Shown: positions 36,569 through 44,262 of the stretch, one piece after another
Position numbering within the stretch: position 1 is the first letter of the stretch
Layout: every line of letters begins with the position of its first letter
Assembly: GCA_900550035.1 (NCBI GenBank)
Contig: URQS01000017.1
Location: 1 to 55,235, forward strand
Direction: 5' to 3'
DNA length: 55,235 nt
Source of the DNA: an uncultured Prevotella sp.
GTDB lineage: Bacteria; Bacteroidota; Bacteroidia; Bacteroidales; Bacteroidaceae
Program-made: the position numbers and the translations under genes
Notes under the pieces: model-generated
Told to the model about the DNA's origin: nothing
What the model saw: the letters and a program-made list of their open reading frames with translations, nothing else
Database searches by the model: none

Positions 36569-39500
36569 TTAGAATTCAAGTTGGAAACCAACAGAATATG
36601 TACGCATCATAGGATAAGCATATCCATCAAGAGTAGAGGCCTCAGGATCAGCAAATTTGGTAGACGAACCTAAGGCAAACAAGTTGACACCAGAGGCAAA
36701 TACCGAGAGCTGCTTAATCCAATTGGCTTTTGCCAGTATCGACTGCTTTAAATCATACGATACCGTCAATGACTTCAAGCGGACATAGCTGGAATTAACA
36801 GCCCAGAAGTCGGACGAAGCATAGTTGTTTCCACCGTTCAAATTCTGAGTTCCGGCACGTGGGAATCGTGCTTTTGTATTCTCAGGTGTCCATGTGTCCA
36901 ACTGATATTTAAAGTCTAAGCGACGCTCACCTTCCTTTGCCATTGAGAATGCACTCATATATGACATTCTTTTTCCTGTACCTTGGATTGTAGCGAGTAC
37001 ACTAAGTCCCTTCCATGAAGCTCCCAAATCAAATCCGAACACGAATCGCGGACTTGAGTTACTTCCAAACACGCGTTGGTCTTGTCCGTCAATTTTTCCA
37101 TCACCGTTGACATCCTTATACCACAAATCACCAGGACGTAAATCCTGAGCTGTTATTCGCTTCGGATTGTTCAGCACTTGCTCTGGAGTGTTATAGAACT
37201 TGGTGTTAACATATCCGGTTCCAAGATAGCCCGAATAACGACCTTGCTTACGGGTATACGGATTGGACAAAGCCACCTTGTCTTCATTGGTTTTGTATGC
37301 CAGCGAATGATACCAAGTGAAATTGAAGCCTGCATTGTAATGGAACTCGCCTACATGGTCTTTCCATTTTATAGAACCATCCAAACCCTCTGAGCGATCT
37401 TCGGCATCCGAAACCACTAACGGAAGAGCATAGCCGATGGGGTCTACAAAATCATAAGAGGCAGATGACAGATATCCCTTCGTGCGCTCAAAGAAATAGT
37501 CTATCGATCCTTCCAAGCGATTGTTTAATGTAATGAAATCAAGACCATAATCCAGTTTCTTACGTGTATACCATGTCATATTAATACTCGGAGTAGCACC
37601 CGGAGTAATTGAGTTCACCAAACTTCCACCTATTACATATGCATTCGAATTGTAATTGTAAGTAGTCATATAAGCATACGCATCATGCGACGCACCATTG
37701 ACACCAATAGAACCATATGACGCTCTGAATTTCAGATAATCCAGTATTTTCAGATCCTTTATTTTCTTGAAGAACGGCTCTGAAGAAATGGCCCATCCTA
37801 CAGATACCGATGGGAAGAATCCAAAACGATGGCCTTTCGGGAAGCAGTCCGATCCGTCTTCTCTACCCGAGAATTCAAGCATATAACGATTGTCATAATC
37901 ATAATGCAAACGTCCTACAAATCCCATAGAAGCCTGTTCGCTCTCACCATTGCTTGCACTGACACTTTTGGCATCACCATTCTGCAACAGCTGTAGAGCA
38001 GTTACGTAATATGTATTGGCCGAAGCTGAAAGTCCATAATAATGATAGTATTGACGATTATGCACAAACGTCGCCTCTACATTATGATGTCTACATATAG
38101 TATTCTTATAGTCTACACGTAAGTTGACATCATACCTGTGTTTGCTATATGAGCTACGGCTAAGACTAATGTCCGAAGGAGCCTGATGGGTAGGATTGCC
38201 ATCCTCGTCAAAATAGGTTGCCTTCTCAAGCCAATCCTTACGGTCTCTATTCTCAATGCTATACGAACCATTAAATCCCACACTCAGACCTTTAACCTTA
38301 GGGATATTCCAGGTAACATTACCTGAAAGTTGGTTGTAAACGGTCTTCAGCACAATCACACCGGGACTGTTCAATATCAAAACGGGGTTGTCAAATTGGT
38401 TTGAGATAGTTCTGTCTTGATTGTATGGTCTTTCGAATGGTGTACGGTCCTTGATACGGCTATAGAGGGTAAAAGCACTTGCATTCGGATAATTCTCGTC
38501 TGTGAAAGTGCCGTTTACACCCATACTCGCAGTGACACCTACCTTATCCCACGTTCCTGATATGTTTGTGCGATAATTGTAGCGATTGTATTTCTGTGTG
38601 TCACCAAGATTTATACCCTTCTGGGTGAGATAATTCAAACTACCAAAAATTTTGATATTCTGACTACCACCGGTCATTGTCAATGTATGTTCGCTCTGAG
38701 GAGTATACTCTCTCATCGTTGCTTTCTCCCAATTGGTATAAGACCCAACGTTTGCCTTTATCTCCTCCATTTCCGCTGGAGTCTTGAACGAATTGACACC
38801 TTCGCCCAAGCCCTGACGAATATTGTTTACGCCAGTGGCATATTCGTATGCATTCAAACGTTCTGTCATATACGAAGGGGTATTCCATGCGAAATTAGAC
38901 TGATAATTCAGATTAAGTTGTCCCGACTTTCCCTTCTTGGTAGTAATCACAATTACACCATTACCGGCATTCATACCATAAACAGCTGTAGAAGCTGCAT
39001 CCTTCAGAACTGTGATTGACTCAATATCGGCCTTATTAAGCTGATTAAAGCGGGTTGAGTTAGACACAAAACCGTCAATCACATATAGAGGCGCTCCGTT
39101 ACCACGAATTGACACACTGGCTCCATTCTGTCCTGGCTCAGCCGAACCTTGCTGAACGATAACACCCGGAACTCGACCTTGAAGTGTTGATCCCATATCC
39201 GAGAATGGCACCTTTATAATCTTCTTGTTGTCAACAGCTGTAATAGATGTGGAATTCTTGCGTATACTTGTCGTACCGTAGCCTACAACAATGACATCAT
39301 CCAATAGTTTTGAGTCTTCTTGTAATACTACTGTAATAATTCCCTTATTGGCAACTTTTATCTTTTTAGTTGGAAATCCGATATATGACACCTCAAGAAT
39401 AGAATTGACTGGCGCATTGATAGTAAAAGCACCATCTACATCAGAGATTACAGCATTGGTAGTTGACTGCACTCTTACAGTTGCTCCAATAATAGGCTCT

Positions 39501-39652
39501 CCTTTGGTGTCGGTAATCTTTCCTTTAACAGTTACTTTCTTCTGTTGTATGTCTACTGCTATTCCGTTTTCTTGCACTACTGTGGCCTCTGCCGATGGCA
39601 TCACTCCAAGAAAACAAGAACAAAGTAATAAATACCTAAATTTTTCATTCAT
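36569..39652 (-). CDS. SusC/RagA-family TonB-dependent outer-membrane transporter
   Basis: 1027-residue TonB-linked transporter that imports oligosaccharides. Order of parts: signal peptide (about 1-23), carboxypeptidase-D-like regulatory domain (about 40-115, GKITDTKGEPIIGATVRV), TonB-box and plug domain (about 120-235, including the SusC signature GAPLYVIDGF), then a 22-strand barrel ending TYSVGFQLEF. There is no extra N-terminal anti-sigma STN domain, so it is a plain transporter. It leads the susC-susD-lipoprotein operon behind a promoter module (39842-39971) that is shared with the beta-helix operon. Confidence 0.95.
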   Translation of the reverse strand: MNEKFRYLLLCSCFLGVMPSAEATVVQENGIAVDIQQKKVTVKGKITDTKGEPIIGATVRVQSTTNAVISDVDGAFTINAPVNSILEVSYIGFPTKKIKVANKGIITVVLQEDSKLLDDVIVVGYGTTSIRKNSTSITAVDNKKIIKVPFSDMGSTLQGRVPGVIVQQGSAEPGQNGASVSIRGNGAPLYVIDGFVSNSTRFNQLNKADIESITVLKDAASTAVYGMNAGNGVIVITTKKGKSGQLNLNYQSNFAWNTPSYMTERLNAYEYATGVNNIRQGLGEGVNSFKTPAEMEEIKANVGSYTNWEKATMREYTPQSEHTLTMTGGSQNIKIFGSLNYLTQKGINLGDTQKYNRYNYRTNISGTWDKVGVTASMGVNGTFTDENYPNASAFTLYSRIKDRTPFERPYNQDRTISNQFDNPVLILNSPGVIVLKTVYNQLSGNVTWNIPKVKGLSVGFNGSYSIENRDRKDWLEKATYFDEDGNPTHQAPSDISLSRSSYSKHRYDVNLRVDYKNTICRHHNVEATFVHNRQYYHYYGLSASANTYYVTALQLLQNGDAKSVSASNGESEQASMGFVGRLHYDYDNRYMLEFSGREDGSDCFPKGHRFGFFPSVSVGWAISSEPFFKKIKDLKILDYLKFRASYGSIGVNGASHDAYAYMTTYNYNSNAYVIGGSLVNSITPGATPSINMTWYTRKKLDYGLDFITLNNRLEGSIDYFFERTKGYLSSASYDFVDPIGYALPLVVSDAEDRSEGLDGSIKWKDHVGEFHYNAGFNFTWYHSLAYKTNEDKVALSNPYTRKQGRYSGYLGTGYVNTKFYNTPEQVLNNPKRITAQDLRPGDLWYKDVNGDGKIDGQDQRVFGSNSSPRFVFGFDLGASWKGLSVLATIQGTGKRMSYMSAFSMAKEGERRLDFKYQLDTWTPENTKARFPRAGTQNLNGGNNYASSDFWAVNSSYVRLKSLTVSYDLKQSILAKANWIKQLSVFASGVNLFALGSSTKFADPEASTLDGYAYPMMRTYSVGFQLEF

Positions 39653-39841
39653 AATAGATATTTGTTATTTAGTTATTAATAATAAAAAATAGATATGTGT
39701 TATGACACATATAGATATTCCGTAATTTAGGTTATAGATTTTCTTAACTGTTTCAGAACCAAACCACTAGCCTATAGTATAGTTCCTTTTTATTCATAAG
39801 CCGAGTTGTTGTTTAGATTAATATTATTTTCCTTTATTTTG

Positions 39842-39971
39842 CAAATTTAGCAAAAATAAAAATGCACTTTTATTAAAAAGCATCACATAAGGATATAATA
39901 ATCGGAACGCCAAACAACAATAATTATACAAAAAGGAATGAATATTAATGTTTTGAAACGATAGTTCCGAA
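39842..39971 (-). promoter_or_regulatory. susC promoter module, homologous to the beta-helix operon promoter
   Basis: On the minus strand the -7 box TAAATTTG is at 39842-39849. A 69-bp block at 39903-39971 matches 44080-44148 at 51 of 69 positions without gaps, and the distance from -7 box to block is the same at both places. Half-sites CGGAA (39903), AAAAGGAAT (39931) and TTCCGAA (39965) repeat about every 30-31 bp, roughly three helical turns. AAAAAGCATC near the -33 region is also present at both. Confidence 0.65.
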
Positions 39972-40051
39972 TTGGTTAATTTTCGGAGTATTAGCATACA
40001 CTAATAGATGTCTGTCTTAAACCTTCTGTTGTAGTAGGCAGAAATAAAAAC

Positions 40052-40092
40052 CCTTGCGGATTGGGAAGCCAATTGGCTATCCATCCGCAAGG
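40052..40092 (-). terminator. Terminator of the beta-helix operon
   Basis: CCTTGCGGAT (40052-40061) pairs with ATCCGCAAGG (40083-40092), with an inner AGCCAATTGGCT palindrome. On the minus strand a GTTTTTATTTC tail follows. A strong intrinsic terminator. Confidence 0.9.
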
Positions 40093-40103
40093 ATAAGTGT
40101 ATT

Positions 40104-42053
40104 TTAATGCTGTAATATATCTATCCACTGAGGATTGTCGCATAAAACGGGAACATCTAACAGTCTATTTCCCCAAACGACATTTCTTTCGGGATTAGTA
40201 CTTTTTCTATTTTTATAGTTCAAGATGTAAGGATAAGCCTTGGTATATACTTTTCCAAAAGCATTCACGGCTTTTATCCGCTCATCAAACAAACCATCTT
40301 TATTCAAAAGATGATTTGCCCAGTTGTCAAGTCGGTTGTCTATATGTACTCCAAATTTAGTGTCAACAATCAAGTTGTTGATAATCTTGTTGTCAGACCC
40401 TCCGCCTATCAATACGGCAAATCTTCCAGCCTTATAGAAAGTATTGTTCTCGACAAGCATTCCGCCGGTACAGTCGTCTATATATACAGAACAACAAGAA
40501 TAGTCGTTGCCTATATTGGCAAAGAAATTACCTCTAACAACATTGCCACATTCCGTAGGATTTCTGCCATAATATATGGCACCATTATCATCAACCTCAT
40601 AACATACATTGTGTATGTAGTTGTTTTCTATAATATGATTGTTGCCATGCATCAGGATAGCCATACTTGGAAGATTGGATATTTCGCAACCTCTTATCTT
40701 ATTTCCCACTCCGGTAATATGTATAGTAGGTCTATAAGTTTTTTCCACCCTGTTAGTTGTATATATTTTGCAGTTCTGCACTATATTATTGCCTTCGTCC
40801 AAGGTCAACCTGTCGCCTCCGCCCATTGATATTGCGCCACTTCCCAGATTGTAAAAACAACAATCCCTTATGATGTTGTTATGTCCGGCTCTTCTGTTCA
40901 TATCAGAACGGGCATAAATATGTTGTTGTATAGAACCTATCAAGCCACGTACTAATTTTCCTTCACGTTTCTCTGCCAAATCGTCAAAAGGCTCTACACC
41001 AAGACCTACTGATATTGCAGCACTTCCCATATTCCGGAACGTGCAATTGTCAATCACAACATTGTGCGTCTCTGCCATTGAGATTGCAAGAAACCTTGAA
41101 TACTCAAAAACTATATTCTTAATACAAATATTGTATGTATTATAAATATCAAAGAATGGCTGGTCAAGATTAGATATTACAACATCCTCCGGATCCTTCT
41201 CATCATATTTAAAATACACACCATTATTCTTAGTGTCAAGAACATACTCCTTATTGATGTCAAGTTCGTCCAATACATTCAGGAAACAACATCTATTCCA
41301 TGGCTTTCCGCTGTCAAATCCAAAATAATGGGGAGCATTGGTCTCTATAGTTTTACTTACAGCGTCTATTCGTTTTACCGGCAGCAAATCATCTGCATAT
41401 CCATGACAAAAATAGCCGGATATCCATATGTCTTCACGATGTTTCCAAGAGTCGATATTACTCTCCTTATATTCAAAGATTCCGCCCTTATTGCTGTAAT
41501 CACCCTTATACGGCAAACTTCCTTTTGAAATTATATTTCCTATTTTAATGGTTGAATCATTAGGCCATCTGCTAAGGTTCAGCGGTTCGCCGTTCACAAA
41601 AAATTCGCTCCACGATGCACCATAAGGACGTAAGAAGCCAAAACTTCTTATTCCATGTATCTTTTTAATGCCAGTATTCTTTATGTCTATATAATATACT
41701 TCCGTATCGTTTATCTTCTTTCTTTTTATACTTTTAGGGTTAATCCTTTCACCTCCAGTAAAGACTACTTTCTCGTTATTATATGGAGATACCAGAATGT
41801 TGTTATAACATCTGCCTTCAAGCACTATTGTCTTGTCAAACTTATACTCTCCCCCATGAATAAGAATATGAACAAAGCTTTCATCTCCAGATTTCTTTCT
41901 TAGCTTTTCTATCGAATTGAAAGCTTTTTCTAAGCTAACACCTTTAGTAAGGTCATTAGAAACCTCGATTTTTATTGTGTCTTTACTTATAGAATAAGCA
42001 TTTACAATATTAATCAAAAGGAATAATACTAATACTAATCCTAATTTTCTCAT
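40104..42053 (-). CDS. Exported right-handed parallel beta-helix protein, AT-rich
   Basis: 649-residue secreted protein with an N-terminal signal peptide (about 1-20). An N-terminal beta domain (RWPNDSTIKIGN region near 155-170) is followed by a long right-handed beta-helix (about 290-600) with repeating NNIIRDC, GNKIRGCEISN, NHIIENNYIHN and NIVQNCKI-type turns. It is related in plan to glycosidase and lyase families built on this fold (GH141-like or pectinase-like), but the catalytic residues could not be pinned down. Codons are clearly AT-richer, with more Lys, Asn and Ile, than in the next gene. It ends at a strong terminator and is 8 bp after the other beta-helix gene. Confidence 0.75.
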   Translation of the reverse strand: MRKLGLVLVLFLLINIVNAYSISKDTIKIEVSNDLTKGVSLEKAFNSIEKLRKKSGDESFVHILIHGGEYKFDKTIVLEGRCYNNILVSPYNNEKVVFTGGERINPKSIKRKKINDTEVYYIDIKNTGIKKIHGIRSFGFLRPYGASWSEFFVNGEPLNLSRWPNDSTIKIGNIISKGSLPYKGDYSNKGGIFEYKESNIDSWKHREDIWISGYFCHGYADDLLPVKRIDAVSKTIETNAPHYFGFDSGKPWNRCCFLNVLDELDINKEYVLDTKNNGVYFKYDEKDPEDVVISNLDQPFFDIYNTYNICIKNIVFEYSRFLAISMAETHNVVIDNCTFRNMGSAAISVGLGVEPFDDLAEKREGKLVRGLIGSIQQHIYARSDMNRRAGHNNIIRDCCFYNLGSGAISMGGGDRLTLDEGNNIVQNCKIYTTNRVEKTYRPTIHITGVGNKIRGCEISNLPSMAILMHGNNHIIENNYIHNVCYEVDDNGAIYYGRNPTECGNVVRGNFFANIGNDYSCCSVYIDDCTGGMLVENNTFYKAGRFAVLIGGGSDNKIINNLIVDTKFGVHIDNRLDNWANHLLNKDGLFDERIKAVNAFGKVYTKAYPYILNYKNRKSTNPERNVVWGNRLLDVPVLCDNPQWIDILQH

Positions 42054-42061
42054 ATAAATAG

Positions 42062-43954
42062 TTATTTAATTTGTAACACAACATCTGGTGCCTCTTGACC
42101 TTTCATCATTCCGGCCTGTTCCATCAACTGGTCGGCCTTGGGGTGTGGCAGAACGAAAATGTGGCTACCATCGTTCACATAGCTGACATGCGTGTTGGTC
42201 GATTTGTTGCCGCCTCGATTGTCACGCATACCGACTGGTACATAGGTGGTATCAACACTGACAGTGCCCGCCGCATTAAAAAAGTACCATTTTCGATTGC
42301 TTTTGACGACATTGTTGTTGATATAAACATTAGAACTCTGCTCATCGGTATAGATGGCGCCTTCATTGTTGGAGCGCGGTTTCAGTGTGATTTCATCGAT
42401 GTAGTTACCTTCAATGCGCAGACCTTTGTCGCTGAAATGGCTCAGTGAATAGATGGCACCGCCATCGTAGCATTTCTGTATGACGCCTACTATGCTATTG
42501 TTCAGAATCTCTATGTTTCGTTGTGAGGAAGGATTGATATCCCAACCCCATCCAACGGAAATACCGGAATAAGGCAGGTCAAAGAGTTCGTTGTGCTCGA
42601 TTTTCAGGTTTTCGGCATAAAAAGCCTCAATAGCCACGCACGAGGCGTATTCGGCGCCTATCTTTTCTATGTAATTGTTGCGGATGAGGGTATGGTTTAC
42701 GGGCTTTTCGCCAGGGTAATTATAAGTGCGGTGCACCCAGCTTGCCACGGAAATGGCACAACCCGATATGTCGTAGAAGGCGTTGCTCTCAACAGCGACA
42801 CTGTCGGTGTTGTTTTTCAAGTCGATGCCGTTGCTGCCAAGATGTGTGAATTTGTTGGAGCGGAAACGAATATTACGGGCATCTTCAATACTGATGGCAC
42901 CCGGTATTTTGATTTTGCGTTGATCGTTGTTTTCCGCGTCACCTGCTGTAGCATTATTGTCGCAGATGATGGCTGAACTCTGGATGGGTGCGAATCCGTT
43001 TTCCGACGGCCAGTTCCAGGCATTGTGACTGAACTCGATACCTTCGAATATCAAGTTGCATACATTCTGGCCCTCATGTGACGACTTGATTTCCACCAGT
43101 TGTTCCAGACGGGGAACACAGGCTTCTATCGTTTCAGGCTTTTCGCCGGGTTGGGCGTAATAGTAGAGCGTATGCGTGGAGGGGACAAAGCACCATTCTC
43201 CGGGCTCGTCAAGCAGTTCTTCTGCATTTTCAAAGTAAAAGTGGTTCATGGCACCTTCGCCAGCCCCCGGAGACAAGGCGCGATAGGCCATGGTGTAACT
43301 CCAGTTGAAATTTCGAATCATCACCAGATAGTGGTCGTCGGCCACATCGGAGAGTTTTTTTCCGTCAACGATACTGTCTACATGAAAATAATAATTGCGC
43401 CAGTTTTGCAAAAAGTTTATTTCCATGGCTGAGGGATGATGGAATTCGGGAATCTCGGTCTTTGGAAACAGTAATCCTTTTGTTTCTCCGTTGACCCGAT
43501 AGAGTGCCGTAGCTTTTTTGGCATCGCCACTGGCTCGTTTAGCGCGCCGCCCGTTGACATAAAGATTACGGAGATGAGGCAGATTTTCAATCTTGGCTTG
43601 CAGGATGTTGTTGTTGCCGGGGCAGACAGTCCATTTGCTGATGCGGTATCCACCGCTGACAACTAGATGGGCTCCCTCTTTGGCTTTATAAGTGATTGTG
43701 AAACCACCTTTTCCACCGTCTTCGGTGTCGAAACGTAGTGGCTCTTCCAGTTCGTATACTCCGTCGTTCAACAGTACGACGATGTCACGAGTCATGTTGG
43801 CTGTAGATTTTCGGATTTTCTTTTGCACACCTTGCAACGATTTACGTCCTGTGCCGTTCGGAACTACTTCGTACACTTTTTGTGCTTGTGCTCCGGTGGC
43901 CAGCAGTGTGGCGAAAAGAAGCGAAATCATAGATTGGCAGAATACTTTTTTCAT
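42062..43954 (-). CDS. Exported right-handed parallel beta-helix protein, GH141-like
   Basis: 630-residue secreted protein with signal peptide (about 1-24, ending ATGAQA). The architecture resembles the GH141-type group: N-terminal helix cap with RDIVVLLNDGVYEL, an insert with LRNLYVNGRRAKRA (near 128-141), the segment IEFSHNAWNWPSENGFAPIQSS (about 305-326), and a C-terminal beta-helix with repeated N-x-x-I-x-x-N turns. GH141 members include alpha-L-fucosidase and xylanase activities; assignment here is by resemblance only. First gene of the operon, behind the promoter module at 44019-44148. Base composition matches the core genome better than its partner's. Confidence 0.7.
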   Translation of the reverse strand: MKKVFCQSMISLLFATLLATGAQAQKVYEVVPNGTGRKSLQGVQKKIRKSTANMTRDIVVLLNDGVYELEEPLRFDTEDGGKGGFTITYKAKEGAHLVVSGGYRISKWTVCPGNNNILQAKIENLPHLRNLYVNGRRAKRASGDAKKATALYRVNGETKGLLFPKTEIPEFHHPSAMEINFLQNWRNYYFHVDSIVDGKKLSDVADDHYLVMIRNFNWSYTMAYRALSPGAGEGAMNHFYFENAEELLDEPGEWCFVPSTHTLYYYAQPGEKPETIEACVPRLEQLVEIKSSHEGQNVCNLIFEGIEFSHNAWNWPSENGFAPIQSSAIICDNNATAGDAENNDQRKIKIPGAISIEDARNIRFRSNKFTHLGSNGIDLKNNTDSVAVESNAFYDISGCAISVASWVHRTYNYPGEKPVNHTLIRNNYIEKIGAEYASCVAIEAFYAENLKIEHNELFDLPYSGISVGWGWDINPSSQRNIEILNNSIVGVIQKCYDGGAIYSLSHFSDKGLRIEGNYIDEITLKPRSNNEGAIYTDEQSSNVYINNNVVKSNRKWYFFNAAGTVSVDTTYVPVGMRDNRGGNKSTNTHVSYVNDGSHIFVLPHPKADQLMEQAGMMKGQEAPDVVLQIK

Positions 43955-44018
43955 TATTTGACTTTACTTTAAGAAGTGGGATTAATTATGTTAATACAAC
44001 AACACCTTGCATTGCATA

Positions 44019-44148
44019 CAAAATTAGCCATAATGTAATACATATTCATAAAAAGCATCTTTCTAAATCTACGCAAAAACGGAAAGCCTAACATCAATAA
44101 TTGCACGAAAAGGAATTAACAATTATATATTGAATAAACTATTCCGAA
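44019..44148 (-). promoter_or_regulatory. Promoter module of the beta-helix operon
   Basis: Minus-strand -7 box TAATTTTG lies at 44019-44026, 65 bp before the start codon. The block 44080-44148 is 51/69 identical to 39903-39971 upstream of susC and lies the same distance from the -7 box. Half-sites CGGAA (44080), AAAAGGAAT (44108) and TTCCGAA (44142) keep the same spacing. Confidence 0.65.
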
Positions 44149-44224
44149 AAAACCTCTCAAAGCCACGAGCTTTGTGCACAAGGTTGTCCTTGGCTCATAA
44201 AAGCTCGAGTTTTGAGAGGTTTTC
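44146..44224 (-). terminator. Large terminator hairpin after the fimbrial operon
   Basis: AAAACCTCTCAAA near 44149-44161 pairs with TTTGAGAGGTTTT (44211-44223), and CGAGCTTT (44166-44173) pairs with AAAGCTCG (44200-44207). On the minus strand a TTTTTT run follows the outer stem. It is A-rich on both outer sides, so may act in both directions. Confidence 0.85.
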
Positions 44225-44262
44225 TTTAAATACCCAAAAATTATCAAAACCTAATTATTCTG

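Larger units (their letters stand above)
39653..40103. other. susC upstream region
   Basis: This 451-bp gene-free stretch contains the susC 5' leader (about 190 bp beyond a -7 box at 39842-39849), the shared regulatory block (39903-39971) and, at its right end, the terminator of the beta-helix operon. No ORF is visible. Confidence 0.6.
43955..44262. other. Spacer between fimbrial operon and beta-helix operon
   Basis: This 308-bp stretch carries the beta-helix promoter module (44019-44148) and the large terminator hairpin of the fimbrial operon (44146-44224), which overlap by a few bases. No ORF is convincing. Confidence 0.6.
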
